From assembly GCA_963826165.1 (NCBI GenBank), contig CAWGWC010000006.1:159874-223873 (forward strand): DNA of 64,000 bases. Reading direction: 5' to 3'. The notes beneath the pieces were generated by a model. The model saw nothing but the letters and a program-made list of their open reading frames with translations, was not told the DNA's origin and did not search any database. Of this stretch, positions 50,810 to 60,024 are shown piece after piece. The position numbers and the translations under genes were made by a program. How positions within the stretch are numbered: the first letter of the stretch is position 1; each line of letters starts with the position of its first letter. This DNA is from JACVRW01 sp963826165 (lineage in GTDB: Bacteria; Actinomycetota; Thermoleophilia; Solirubrobacterales; Thermoleophilaceae).

Positions 50810-53114
50810 ATGAGGACTCGCGTCATACAAGATCAGCCTGAGTCGAACGGCTCGGGAGCATCAGGGGGCACACCCCACGGTGGACCGCCTGAGCGCAAGC
50901 GGAGCGCCGTTGCCCGGATCGGCCGCTGGAGTGCGCGAAACCGCAAGAAGGCGATCGTCGGGTGGCTCGTTTTTGTGATTGCCGCATTCATGGCGGGCAA
51001 GTCGATAGGCGAGGAGAAGATCGCCACGGCCGACTCGTTCAGCGGGGAGTCCCGTACCGCCGAACGGGCCGCCGACGCTGCCGGCCTACGGCCCAACAGC
51101 GAGGTCGTGTTCATACAGAGCAACGATCTGACGATCGAAGATCCCGCGTTCGTGGCGGCGATCAACGATGTCTCCGCTCGGCTGTCCAAGGTGCGGTATG
51201 TCGAGAACGTCGAGACCCCTCTGGACGGGGGCGGCTCGGTGACCGAGGACGGCCACTCGGCGCTGATCGACTTCGAGGTCGCGGGTGACTCGATCGAGGC
51301 CGCCGAGCGGGTGGCCCCGACACTGGCGGCAGTCAAGGCGGTTCAGGCTGCGAACCCCGATGTCGTTGTCGAACAGTTCGGCAACGTCAGCGCGGACGAC
51401 AGCATCGACGAGACGATCCAGTCGGATCTCGGGAAGGCCGGGATGCTGTCCCTGCCGATCACCCTGATCATTCTGACCATCGCGTTCGGCTCGCTGGTGG
51501 CCGCCGGCGTCCCTTTGCTGCTGGGCCTGAGCGCCGTGATCGGCGCCATGGGGCTGTCAGCCCTTGCGAGCCAGCTGTTCCCCGCGGATGACAGCGTGGC
51601 GGCAGTCATCCTGTTGATCGGCCTCGCCGTCGGGGTCGACTATTCGATGTTCTACCTGCGGCGCGAACGCGAGGAGCGGGCTCGGGGGCGCGACATGTAC
51701 TCGGCGCTCGAGATCGCCGGGGCGACATCGGGCCGCGCCGTGCTCATCTCGGGCGTGACGGTCATCGTCGCGATGGCGGGAATGTTCATCAGCGGCAACC
51801 CCACGTTCATCTCATTCGCCGTAGGCACGATCATCGTGGTCGCCCTCGCGGTGGTCGCGTCGCTCACCGTCCTGCCCGCCTTGATCGCGAGCCTGGACAG
51901 GCGCTTGGACGGCGGCCGCATCCCCGGTCTTCGCAAACGGAGCATCCCGAAGCCGTCACGTCTGTGGACGGCAGTCATCGACCGGGTCACCAAGCGCCCG
52001 GCGCTGTCGGTGGCACTCGCCGCCGGCGCGCTGATCGCTCTCTCCATTCCCGCACTTGGGATGAAGACGGTCGTGACAGGAGTTGACGAGCTGGACCAGA
52101 GCCTGCCTGTGATCCAGACCTACAACAAGGTCAAGGAGCAATTCCCCGCCAACGGCGTCACGGCTTCGGTTGTCGTCGAGGCGAACGATGTCCGCTCGGG
52201 ACAAGCCGCGGACGGCATCAACGAATTGGTGACCGCGGTGAAGGCGTCGGACACGTTCCCAGCGCCTCCGGAGATCGAGTACAGCGACGACAACACGGTG
52301 GCTGAGATCGGCATTCCGTCTCCGGGAGACGGGGTCAACACCGCCTCCACTCGATGCGCTGTCAGAGGTCCGGGACGAGATCGTGCCGGCGACTCTGGGC
52401 GGCATCGATGGCGTCGAGGCCAACGTCACGGGAGACACGGCGAGCTCCGTGGACTTCGGGGATCAACTGAACCAGCGGCTGCCCCTGATCTTCGCGTTCG
52501 TCTTCGCTCTCGCGTTCCTGGTGATGATGATCACGTTCCGTTCGATCGTCATCCCGATCGAGACGATCCTGCTGAACCTGCTCTCCGTCGGTGCGGCCTA
52601 CGGAGTCCTGGTGCTCGTGTTCCAGGACGGTCACGGCGAGGGTCTGCTCGGGTTCAGCTCCAACGGAGGCGTCACGTCATGGCTGCCGCTCTTCTTGTTC
52701 GTGATCCTGTTCGGGCTCTCGATGGACTACCACGTGTTCATCCTGTCGAGGGTCAAGGAGCTCTATGACGGCGGCATGAGCACACCGGACGCGGTGCGCA
52801 CGGCGATCTCCACCACGGCGGGCACCGTCAGCTGCGCCGCCCTGGTCATGGTGGGCGTGTTCGCGGTGTTCGCGTCCCTCGAGTTCCTGGACTTCAAGGA
52901 ACTGGGAGTCGGCTTGGCCGTCGGCGTCCTGATCGACGCCACGATCATCCGCGGAGTCCTGTTGCCGGCCTCGATGAGGCTGCTCGGCGACTGGAACTGG
53001 TACCTCCCGAGGTGGCTCGAATGGCTCCCGAAGGTCCAGTCCGAAAACGAGGCGGCGGACCTGCCCGGCTACACCGCACCGGCACCGCAGGAGCGGACCT
53101 CGGTCCCCGCCTAA
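50810..53114 (+). pseudogene. MMPL/RND-superfamily transporter no. 2, interrupted by one frameshift
   Basis: From ATG 50810 (AAAGGGAG upstream) the protein reads normally up to PSPGDGVNTAST near 52348. One frame over it resumes at ALSEVRDEIVPATLGG and runs to the stop at 53114. The total length is one base more than a multiple of three, so one extra base around 52349-52352 explains it. The parts match MMPL no. 1 almost domain for domain: KAIVGWLVFVIAAFMAG, VGVDYSMFYLRREREE, LFGLSMDYHVFILSRVKE and LGDWNWYLPRWLEWLP. If the indel is a sequencing error, this is an intact protein of about 767 residues. Confidence 0.88.
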
Positions 53115-53131
53115 CGGCGGACGCGAAGCAA

Positions 53132-53162
53132 GGCCGGCGGGCGCTGTGAGCGTCCGCCGGCC
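53132..53162 (+). terminator. Strong hairpin downstream of MMPL no. 2
   Basis: A 14-bp stem (53132-53145 with 53149-53162, one G-T pair) closes on a GTG loop, 17 bases after the MMPL stop. It is GC-rich without a T-run, as is common for actinobacterial terminators. The region 53163-53343 beyond it shows no gene. A TAGAGT element at 53332-53337 lies 6 bases before the next start. Confidence 0.6.
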
Positions 53163-53343
53163 CCGGCGCATCGGGGCCGACGACAGTCGCGCATCGTCAG
53201 CTCTGGTGGTGACGCCGGCAGCTCGCACGCGATCCAGCGCTCCGCGGGACTGCTCAAGGCACTCAGCGATCCGCAATACAAGCACCAGGCGGGGCTCGAG
53301 CTGATGTTCCCGCAGACAAACGACGGTCGGGTAGAGTCGGCCC

Positions 53344-53736
53344 GTGCCGCCCTCGCCGTCCGCGTACCTCGACCGGCTCCGGCGCCTGCTGTGTTGCCGG
53401 CCACCCTCACAGGTCACCGGCGTCGAGGCTCAGACCGGCGGCGGCAGCGGCGAGGTCTTCGTCGCATGGAACCACAATCCGCCGTCCGAGCACATCGCCT
53501 TCTACCGGGTCTACCGCCGCGTTGGTACCGGAGTCTGGCGCCACCTGGCCGCCGTCACTGAGCAGGCGACCGACGTCAACTTCCCGGGCAAGGTCGCGAT
53601 GCTCGACTTCGAGGGCAACTTCCCGGGCGCCAGCGACTTCGGCCCCAACGGCGAGCGCACTTACGTCGTCACGGCCATCAGCCGCGCCGGCCTCGAGGGG
53701 CCGGTCTCCGGCCAGGTGGTGGGGACCCCGCCCTAG
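53344..53736 (+). CDS. Fibronectin type III-like single-domain protein
   Basis: The protein has 130 residues from GTG 53344. A short basic start (YLDRLRRLLCC) leads into SQVTGVEAQTGGGSGEVFVAWNHNP, EHIAFYRVYRRV and RTYVVTAISRAGLEGPVSGQVVGTPP, the strand pattern of a fibronectin III domain. There is no signal peptide, so it is probably cytoplasmic or released differently. TAGAGT at 53332-53337 suggests a leaderless transcript. Function unknown; a protein-binding role is usual for this fold. Confidence 0.7.
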   Translation: MPPSPSAYLDRLRRLLCCRPPSQVTGVEAQTGGGSGEVFVAWNHNPPSEHIAFYRVYRRVGTGVWRHLAAVTEQATDVNFPGKVAMLDFEGNFPGASDFGPNGERTYVVTAISRAGLEGPVSGQVVGTPP

Positions 53737-54176
53737 CCGCGCGGGCGAGCCGATCCCCTGCGGCACGGGAGATGGACGGTGCCTGGACGGGACCGACAAG
53801 GTCCGCCGGCCGAGGCGTCGCCGCCTGCGGTCGGAGTGGTGAACTGGGGTCTTGAAGCGGTCAGGCAGCTCGGGGACCGACGGCCGCGACGTTCGGCTAC
53901 GACGCGCCGGCCCGGGCATCGCCTCAGCATGTCTCGGCAGCGAGGGCCTCGGCGTAGGCGGCGGCCAAGCGCTCGCTTGCGGTCGGGTCGCCGCCCGGCG
54001 GCGGTCCGAGGAGGAGGCGGCTGGCTTCCTCGACAGCTCACTGGAACGCTCAGTCGGAGGGACCGAGAGATGGGAGCGCTGCACGTGCGCTGCACAAACG
54101 GTCCTTTTCTGGGTCGCCTGGGGCCGACCGGAGGCGCCGAAACGGCCGACGAACTTCCTGCAAATCGGCAACTTCT
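53737..54176. other. Gene-poor stretch with a short coding remnant
   Basis: No intact gene is supported here. On the minus strand around 53929-54045 a 35-40 codon stretch reads like protein (AVEEASRLLLGPPPGGDP, then ERLAAAYAEALAAETC and a stop), with an in-frame stop just upstream and no start. It looks like a C-terminal fragment of an unidentified gene. Confidence 0.4.
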
Positions 54177-54266
54177 ACGGAGGGGGAGGGATTCGAACCC
54201 TCGGTGCGCCGTAAGACGCACAACGGTTTTCGAGACCGGACCGAAGCGCCCGCAATGCCGCCTCAC
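54177..54266 (-). repeat. tRNA-Ser(CGA) 3' fragment repeat, copy 1
   Basis: Read on the minus strand this has the T arm GAGGG-TTCGAAT-CCCTC and a long variable arm. The anticodon loop is CTCGAAA (anticodon CGA) and the 3' acceptor strand CCCCTCC is present. The 5' acceptor strand GGAGGGG and the D arm are absent, and position 27 of the anticodon stem is mismatched, so it is not a working tRNA gene. Its first 62 bases are identical to copy 2 at 58838 in the same orientation, and 85 of all 90 bases match. Confidence 0.85.
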
Positions 54267-54400
54267 CTCTGCAGCACTCTGCGAACTGACGCGCGCCGTA
54301 CACGCCGCTATCGGTCGGCGCAGGAAGCAGAAGTCAGCTCAGCGGCAAGTCACACCACTGCTGCTCGTCCTCAGCAGGCGCCTCAGTCAGCTCGGTGGGA

Positions 54401-54426
54401 CTCCTCCTTCCCGCGCGAAGGAGGAG
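54401..54426. other. Perfect 10-bp hairpin
   Basis: CTCCTCCTTC and GAAGGAGGAG flank a CCGCGC loop. It lies in the decayed part of the SRPBCC remnant. No T-run follows on either strand, so a terminator role is uncertain. Confidence 0.5.
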
Positions 54427-54429
54427 AAT

Positions 54430-54647
54430 TGCGTGCGGCTCACCCGGCTCAGTCGTACTGGAGCCGCTCCCAGTTCATTGCCGCACTCTGTGACATCGGC
54501 TTGGTCGGGACTCTTGTCGTACACCTCGAGTTGGTCGTCGGCGCTGTTCGGGAACAGTTGCGAGCGGCCCGGCCCGACGTCCGTGATCCCGGCCAGGATG
54601 TGCTCGGGCGTTGCGGTGATGGTCTGGTGGAGTTGAGTGGTGGGCAT
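54430..54647 (-). pseudogene. 5' remnant of an SRPBCC-family gene
   Basis: From ATG 54647 (GGGAAC upstream) the minus strand reads MPTTQLHQTITATPEHILAG, DVGPGRSQLFPNSADDQLEVYDKSPDQADVTE. This is typical of the N terminus of a polyketide-cyclase-like SRPBCC protein. The frame then shifts: NWERLQYD, expected next, is in another frame and followed at once by stops. About two thirds of the gene is missing. Confidence 0.6.
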
Positions 54648-54905
54648 GAGTGTTCCCTTTCCGAGTGCGCTGTTCAGGCTCGCGTGTTGAGCGGCCCGTC
54701 GCGCCGTGAAGTCCCTGGTCGTCGACTGGAGACCCTGGTCGCCACAGGGGGGCCGCCACACCTGCCTGCCCCTTCGCGCTGGTGGGTCCAGGCTCCTAGC
54801 CCGGGGGCTCACGGTTGCGTAGCATGGCCCGGACAGGGAGCTCGTCCTGAACGGCGAAAGACATGGCCGTCGCGTAGAGCCACCTTCGCGTCCAAGGAGG
54901 CCCGT

Positions 54906-55415
54906 ATGCCCAGACAGACCCCGGTGGGTGCACTCATTCGCGGCCTCGTCGCCGGCGCGATCGGGACGGCGGCCATGGACATGTTCCTCTTCTCCCGCTA
55001 CCGCCGGGGCGGCGGCGACAGGCGCTTCACGAAGTGGGAGTCGAGCGCGGGCCTGACCAGTTGGAAGGACGCGCCGGCCCCTGCGCAGGTCGGCAAGCGC
55101 ATCGTCGAGGGATTGTTCGACGTCAGCCTTCCTCCGACGCGGGCGCGCTTGGTCAACAACGTGATGCATTGGGGGTACGGAATCGCCAACGGAGGCACAT
55201 ACGGCCTCGTCGCCGGATCGCTGCCAGAACCGCGAGCCCGCGACGGGTTGCCGTTGGGAGCGTCGGTCTGGGCCAGCGACTACGTAATCCTGCCTGCGGC
55301 CAAGCTCTACGAGCCGATCTGGAAGTACGACGTCAAGACCCTTGCCAACGATCTCGGCGCACACCTCGTATACGGCCTGGGCACGGCCGCAGCAATGCGG
55401 GCGCTCTCCAAGTAA
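54906..55415 (+). CDS. Conserved-looking membrane protein of unknown function
   Basis: The protein has 169 residues from ATG 54906 behind AAGGAGG. It has a first membrane segment LIRGLVAGAIGTAAMDMFLF, a basic cytoplasmic loop RYRRGGGDRRF, then WGYGIANGGTYGLVAGSL and ASVWASDYVILPAAKLYEPIW, and ends VYGLGTAAAMRALSK. The Gly/Ala-rich helices with Asp/Asn in the middle resemble small DUF1440-like membrane proteins, but I cannot name it. It is the only apparently intact plus-strand gene between the tRNA-fragment repeats apart from the small gene at 58306. Confidence 0.72.
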   Translation: MPRQTPVGALIRGLVAGAIGTAAMDMFLFSRYRRGGGDRRFTKWESSAGLTSWKDAPAPAQVGKRIVEGLFDVSLPPTRARLVNNVMHWGYGIANGGTYGLVAGSLPEPRARDGLPLGASVWASDYVILPAAKLYEPIWKYDVKTLANDLGAHLVYGLGTAAAMRALSK

Positions 55416-55499
55416 CCCAATGACCTCGCGCCCGGATTCATCAGCGGGGCCGATATCCGGGCCAGCCGAATCTTTGACCGCCTGGCTCTCGCCCTTCGC

Positions 55500-55720
55500 C
55501 GGGAGTGAGCCGCCTCCGACAACTGCCGCCAGGACGACCGCGGCGACGACGAAGGTGGCGGCCAGCCCGACGCCGGCGGCGAATAGCAGCAGTCCGGCGA
55601 GCGTGACGGGCTTGCTGCCGACCGGCTCCCGCGCGGAGGTCGAAGATCCGGAATGGCACCAGCGGCGCGACGGCGCGGCGCTCGATCGCGACAAACGCGC
55701 GGGCTGAGACTCTCCACATC
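55500..55720 (-). pseudogene. Possible MFS (DHA2) transporter remnant
   Basis: The minus strand at about 55630-55700 reads FVAIERRAVAPLVPFRIFDLR, which matches the loop before a central helix in DHA2 exporters. After a frame change a hydrophobic stretch follows (LAGLLLFAAGVGLAATFVVA, then AVVLAAVVGGG) at about 55508-55604. Nothing else of a transporter is present. The rest of 55416-55830 shows no gene. Confidence 0.35.
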
Positions 55721-55830
55721 CCTGCTGGCCCGTTGGCGCGGCGTGAGTGCGCGTGTCAAGGGGGGTCCGTCAGCAGTCCACGGCCTTGAGCGCTCGATCT
55801 GCGTCGTCGTGCCGCCGATGTGCCTGAACC

Positions 55831-56652
55831 TTAAACCTCGCTTGACCGCCGCGCATGGCTCAGCGCCCAGTCCAGCGCGTAATCGGCGACCTGCTCCCAC
55901 CCCGGCCAGGCGGGTAGCAGGTGTGGCCCTTCGAACTCCTTCACTTCGGTGACCGTGTCGGACTTGTAGTGCTTAGCGTTCGACTGCTGTATCGACGGCG
56001 GCATCAGGTGGTCTGCGCGGCCGGAGATGAACAGGAGCGGGGCGCGGTCGTCGTTGCCGTAGTTCACCCAATTGTCGTCCTTACCCGGGTGAATATTGGC
56101 CAGCGCGCTCCCCCAGAAGATCTCGCCGGAGGCAGGGATGTGGTAGCGCTCGTACAGCCGCCGCGACTCGTCCTCGGCGAAGCCGTTGGTGAAGGTGTAG
56201 TTCCACTGCTCGAACGTGAGGCCGACGGCCTTGTGGCGGTTGGCCGGGTTCTTGAGCACCGGGAACGAGGCCCGGATCTGCGACAGCGGCACCCGCTTGA
56301 CGCCCTCGGTCGGGGCCGAGTTGATCGCCACGCCGGCCGCGCCGTAGCCGTGGTCAAGCAGAATCTGCGTGAACACGCCGCCTGCTGAGTGGCCGATCAG
56401 GATCGTCGGCGAGTCGACAGCCTCCACGACCGACTCGAGGTGATCGATGATGGCAGGCACGGTGACCTGCTCGATCGGCGTCGGGTCTGCGTTGAGCGCC
56501 TCGACCTCGACCTCGAAGCCGGGGTACGCGGGCGCAATGACGCGGTAGCCGCGCCCCTCGAACCTCTCGACCCAGTGCTCCCATGATCGCGGAGTCACCC
56601 AGAACCCGTGGATTAAGACGATGGTCCCGACGGCAGTCGGTTCGGAGCTCAC
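55831..56652 (-). CDS. Alpha/beta hydrolase
   Basis: The 273-residue protein starts at GTG 56652. TIVLIHGFWVTPRSWEHW (oxyanion region), the elbow IGHSAGGVFTQ (Ser89), the acid in LLFISGRADHLMPP and the base in FEGPHLLPAWPGW give a full catalytic set. The cap region is about 90 residues. Substrate unknown; esterase or lactonase activity is likely. The next hydrolase gene lies 51 bases upstream on the same strand, so the two may be one transcript of related enzymes. Confidence 0.9.
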   Translation of the reverse strand: MSSEPTAVGTIVLIHGFWVTPRSWEHWVERFEGRGYRVIAPAYPGFEVEVEALNADPTPIEQVTVPAIIDHLESVVEAVDSPTILIGHSAGGVFTQILLDHGYGAAGVAINSAPTEGVKRVPLSQIRASFPVLKNPANRHKAVGLTFEQWNYTFTNGFAEDESRRLYERYHIPASGEIFWGSALANIHPGKDDNWVNYGNDDRAPLLFISGRADHLMPPSIQQSNAKHYKSDTVTEVKEFEGPHLLPAWPGWEQVADYALDWALSHARRSSEV

Positions 56653-56703
56653 AGCTGGTCCCTTCTCTTGGGGGTTGAAACCTGGCTCCCGCGCCGAGCT
56701 ACG

Positions 56704-57450
56704 CTAGGTGACACTCGGGACGGCCGAAGTCGCCTCCACGGCCTGGAGGATGAGCTGGGTCGCGGCGTCGGGCTGCGACACGAACGAGACGTGAGAGGCC
56801 GACACCTCCACGATCGTGGCGTTCGCGCGCTCGGCCATGAACCGCTGGAGCGCCGGCGGGATCGCCTTGTCCTCGGTGCCCAGTAGGTACCAGCACGGCA
56901 GCGTCTTCCACGCCGGCGGACCCGACGGCGCTCCGGCGAACGCGGCGGCCGCGTACGGCCGCTGCGCAGCGGCCATGACGTCCGCCGTGGCCTGGTCGAC
57001 GTCGGCGGCGAAGGCCTCCCGGAACGCCGCGGGGTCGAGGTAGAGGTCCGCGCCCTCGCTCCCGTCGGCGCCGGTGAAGGGCACGGGCCTGATCGAGGGG
57101 CCCACGAGGCTGCCCTCGAACCTCTCGAGAAGCTCCTGCTGGCTCTCGCCCTCGTCGCACATCCATCCGTTGAGATAGACGAGTGCCTTGACCTGGTCGT
57201 TGCCGGTCGCGGCGGTCGAAATGACATTGCCGCCGTACGAGTGGCCGACGAGCACGATCGGGCCGGTCAGCGTCCGCAGAAACTCAGCGAGGTAGGTCGA
57301 ATCGCCGGCGAGGTCGCGAAGCGGATTGGCAAACCCGATGGCGCGAAATCCGTGGCGCTGGAGAGCGCGGATCTCGGCGTCGAAGCCCGTCGCGTCGGCC
57401 CACGCGCCGTGGACCAAGACGACTGTCGGCGTGTCTGTCGATTCAGTCAT
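56704..57450 (-). CDS. Alpha/beta hydrolase
   Basis: The protein has 248 residues from ATG 57450, with AGAGGAAG upstream; the frame stays open further upstream but without protein-like sequence. TVVLVHGAWADATGFDAEI, the elbow LVGHSYGGNVIS (Ser71), the acid region YLLGTEDKAIPP and the base ASHVSFVSQP match the short hydrolases annotated as salicylate esterase or RutD-like. It probably acts on a small ester. It lies upstream of, and may be co-transcribed with, the hydrolase ending at 55831. Confidence 0.9.
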   Translation of the reverse strand: MTESTDTPTVVLVHGAWADATGFDAEIRALQRHGFRAIGFANPLRDLAGDSTYLAEFLRTLTGPIVLVGHSYGGNVISTAATGNDQVKALVYLNGWMCDEGESQQELLERFEGSLVGPSIRPVPFTGADGSEGADLYLDPAAFREAFAADVDQATADVMAAAQRPYAAAAFAGAPSGPPAWKTLPCWYLLGTEDKAIPPALQRFMAERANATIVEVSASHVSFVSQPDAATQLILQAVEATSAVPSVT

Positions 57451-58305
57451 GTTGACTTCCTCTCTGGTGGTGGTTGCGGACAAGGGGGCTGACGGGCCCG
57501 GGCGGCGCACGCGCAGCAGCCCGCGCGGGCCGGCACTGCGGAGTCTGGGCTGAAGGGGCGGGGGAGATCCGACCTTCCTGGTCGCGGCTCGCCCGATCAC
57601 GAGCGAGGGCCGGCCCGTCGGGTAGACCCCAGTCTCTTTCCATGCGGGGGAAGAAGTCAAGGCTCAGAGACACTCCTCCCACCCGAGCCGCACTCTCCCG
57701 GTCGGCGACGAGAGTGTCGCTCCATCGTGAGAGAGGCGGCACGCGCCACTCTCGGCTCCCGTGAACCGAAGTCGGCCCCTAGGGATCGCGCGACGGAGCG
57801 CTGGTGTACACGTCGCGCGTCTTCACCCGCTGGTCCAGAGTGACGGCAGCGGCCGCCGGAGCAGGGCGTTGGTTGGCCACGGAGGGAGAGTCACACAGGA
57901 CGCCCCATCCGAGCGCGTGAACGATCGCGCAGGCCGCCGTTTGCGCGGTATTCGGAAGCCGGTCCGATGACCGAGTGACGTCCTGTTGGCGTGTGGCGGC
58001 AGACACCTGATGAATGCTCTGGGTCGCGACGTCCCCCCGGCGAGCTCACTTGCCCGCAGCGCAGAAGCTAGGACCTCGCGCAAGCGCTCCTCGCTCAGGT
58101 CCGATGACAGCGTCGTGATCAGGAATCGTCCCGCTTGCGGCGCTCAGCGAGTCTCTAGCGCGCGAAAGATATGTGCGTCTTGGACGACCAAAGCGGCACC
58201 TGGCCAAGCCCTCGACGGGCGGCGAGACGCGGACCCTTGACTTCGACCCCGTGAAAGGCCGTAGCATCCGTTCGGCATGCCGCGATCCTTCGCCACGGTT
58301 AGTCG
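57451..58305. other. 855-base stretch without a supportable gene
   Basis: Several frames are open, but none combines a ribosome binding site with protein-like composition or a family motif. The translations are Arg/Ser/Pro-rich, typical of GC-rich noncoding DNA. The 3' part must contain the promoter of the gene at 58306. No repeat, tRNA or transposase remnant was recognised. Confidence 0.5.
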
Positions 58306-58620
58306 ATGACTCCTCCAGCGACCCTTCTTATCTGGTTCAAGCTACGTTCGCCGGAGCTGGCTGACGACTTCGAGCATCTGATGACGGAGGATCGTGACAT
58401 CGTCCGCGGGTCACTGGACACGGTCTCGAATTGGCGGCTCACGCGGCCGGCAGACGTGCCAGGACAGTCCACCAGTCAAGCCGATTACGTGCTGATCGCC
58501 GAGATTCTCGAAGTGGACCGCTTCGAGCAACAGGCCAGCGAACACGTCCAACGCTTGGCGGACGACCTGGCGCATCTCGTCTCCAGCCGAGGGATGCTCG
58601 TCCTGCTTCCCGCCCTGTGA
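58306..58620 (+). CDS. Small REDY/HapK-like or ABM-type protein
   Basis: The 104-residue protein starts at ATG 58306. It reads ATLLIWFKLRSPELADDFEHLM, then SNWRLTRPADVPG, YVLIAEILEVDRFEQQASEHVQRLADDL and MLVLLPAL. The first strand LIWFKL, the helix and the YVLIAEI strand are typical of small dimeric alpha-beta barrel proteins such as the REDY-like HapK family. No catalytic role can be assigned. It is isolated, just inside the second tRNA-fragment repeat. Confidence 0.7.
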   Translation: MTPPATLLIWFKLRSPELADDFEHLMTEDRDIVRGSLDTVSNWRLTRPADVPGQSTSQADYVLIAEILEVDRFEQQASEHVQRLADDLAHLVSSRGMLVLLPAL

Positions 58621-59145
58621 AATCCGCGGTCGGTTAAGGGCAATCACCCGCCCTCGGCCCCCGCTTGAACTGTCGAGAAGCGCCTCGCGCTGACCGCGGC
58701 GCTCCTGGTAGTCGCGTTTCGCCCCGCCAGTGTCTGCCCTGACCGGCCCGTTCGTTGCCGGCAGCTGGTTGCAGATCACCCCGCCGCGCGAGGCGACCCC
58801 TGCTGGCATGATCGGCGGACATCCCGCGCCAGGTAAAACGGAGGGGGAGGGATTCGAACCCTCGGTGCGCCGTAAGACGCACAACGGTTTTCGAGACCGC
58901 ACCTAAGCGCCCGCAAGGCCGTATCACAGCTGGAGTCTGCGTCCGAGGGGAATGCAGGTGGGGAATGAATCTGCGCCGCGGCGTTTGTGCGAACCATCGG
59001 CAGCGGAACGCAAAGGTGTGAGCGAGCGTGAACGGGCCCGGCCGAGATGCTCGCATGTCATCTGCGCGAGCATCTCGGGCAAGGTCCCCGTCGCTGCTGG
59101 TTGCACGGACCTCGGGCACTGGTCGCCGCCGTCCTGTCCGGGGGT
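58621..59145. other. Region around the second repeat, otherwise empty
   Basis: Apart from the tRNA-Ser fragment at 58838-58927 I see no gene or recognisable remnant in this stretch. The end of the hydrolase gene lies at 59146. Confidence 0.5.
58838..58927 (-). repeat. tRNA-Ser(CGA) 3' fragment repeat, copy 2
   Basis: It shares 62 identical bases with copy 1, then 23 of the next 28. The anticodon stem here pairs fully with a G-T pair, but the D arm and 5' acceptor strand are again absent, so this is also only a 3' fragment. Homology with copy 1 goes 28 bases past the tRNA part, so the repeated unit is larger than the tRNA fragment itself. The two copies bracket about 4.6 kb. Confidence 0.85.
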
Positions 59146-60024
59146 TTAGCCGGGAACTGTGGCCGTGCCCGGGGTCCGTGACGGACGCTTCAGCGCTTGG
59201 GGTCCGTCGCCGCCGATCGGGTGCCGGTCGAGGAACTCCGCCATCGCTCGAGCGACGGGCTCGGGGCGCTGGATCTGCAGTAGGTGTCCTGCGCCGTCGA
59301 TTGTGCATTCGTCGACCTGCGGCAGCGCTGAGCGCAGGAACTCGGCCACCTCCACCCACACCGGCTGCGTCTCGCTGCCGACCACGGACAGGACGGGCTG
59401 GTGGATGGCCGCTGCCTGCTCGCGGCCGAACGTCCACTCGGTCATCGCGGGCAGCTCGACCTCGAAGAACGTGTCGGCGTCCGCGACCGCCTGCTGCACC
59501 GCGCCCGGCACGGCCTCCTCGAGCAGGGCACTGCCGCTCGTCCATTCGAGGCCGCTCACGGCGCTCATGAAGATCGCCAGCGCACCGGCGTGGTCGCCGC
59601 GTGCGTAGGCCTCGAGCGCCGGCTCGACCTGCCTGAAGAACGCCCCGAGACTGGGCACCGAGATCAGCGACGGCTCCAGCAGCATGAGCGTGCGCACGCG
59701 CTCGGAATGGTCGAGCGCCAGCTGCGAGGCGACCGCCGCGCCGCTTGAGTGGCCTGCGACGTGGACGGATCCCAGACCGAGGTGGTCGAGCAGCGCCGCG
59801 GCGTCGGCGGCGTGGTCCGTGATGCTCACCGGCGGCGGGCTGTGTGTGCTTCCGACCCAACCGCGCTTGTGGTAGCGGATGAGCTGGTGCCGGTCGGCCA
59901 GCGCGTGTTCCGATACCAGCGGCAGGAAGCCGTCCGCAATCACCGGGCTCACGAGCAGCACCGGCTCGCCTGCTCCGGTCACCTCGTACTCCAGTTGTAC
60001 GCCGTTGACGTGTGCGGTCTGCAT
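59146..60024 (-). CDS. Alpha/beta hydrolase
   Basis: The protein has 292 residues from ATG 60024. VNGVQLEYEVTGAGEPVLLVSPVIADGF is the N-terminal strand pair; the usual His-Gly oxyanion motif is replaced by SPVIADG. The elbow is AGHSSGAAVAS (Ser93), the acid is likely in LSVVGSETQP (Glu) and the base in IDGAGHLLQIQRPE. The cap region is normal in size. It is divergent from the large TPR protein gene, with 110 bases between the starts holding TTAC-AGCG-GTAA, a small palindrome that could be an operator. Confidence 0.88.
   Translation of the reverse strand: MQTAHVNGVQLEYEVTGAGEPVLLVSPVIADGFLPLVSEHALADRHQLIRYHKRGWVGSTHSPPPVSITDHAADAAALLDHLGLGSVHVAGHSSGAAVASQLALDHSERVRTLMLLEPSLISVPSLGAFFRQVEPALEAYARGDHAGALAIFMSAVSGLEWTSGSALLEEAVPGAVQQAVADADTFFEVELPAMTEWTFGREQAAAIHQPVLSVVGSETQPVWVEVAEFLRSALPQVDECTIDGAGHLLQIQRPEPVARAMAEFLDRHPIGGDGPQALKRPSRTPGTATVPG

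Noticed and set aside
54170..54270. Complete tRNA-Ser gene at copy 1
   Set aside because: No GGAGGGG 5' acceptor strand or D arm exists in the next 60 bases, and the anticodon stem has a mismatch. Only a 3' fragment is present.
57761..57970. Small plus-strand gene in the empty region
   Set aside because: The translation is Arg/Val/Gly-rich without structure or ribosome binding site, typical of noncoding GC-rich DNA.
58210..58290. Possible tRNA fragment (GGETRTLDFDPVKGR-like translation)
   Set aside because: The sequence has no TTCGAAT loop and no paired T stem, so it cannot be called a tRNA part.
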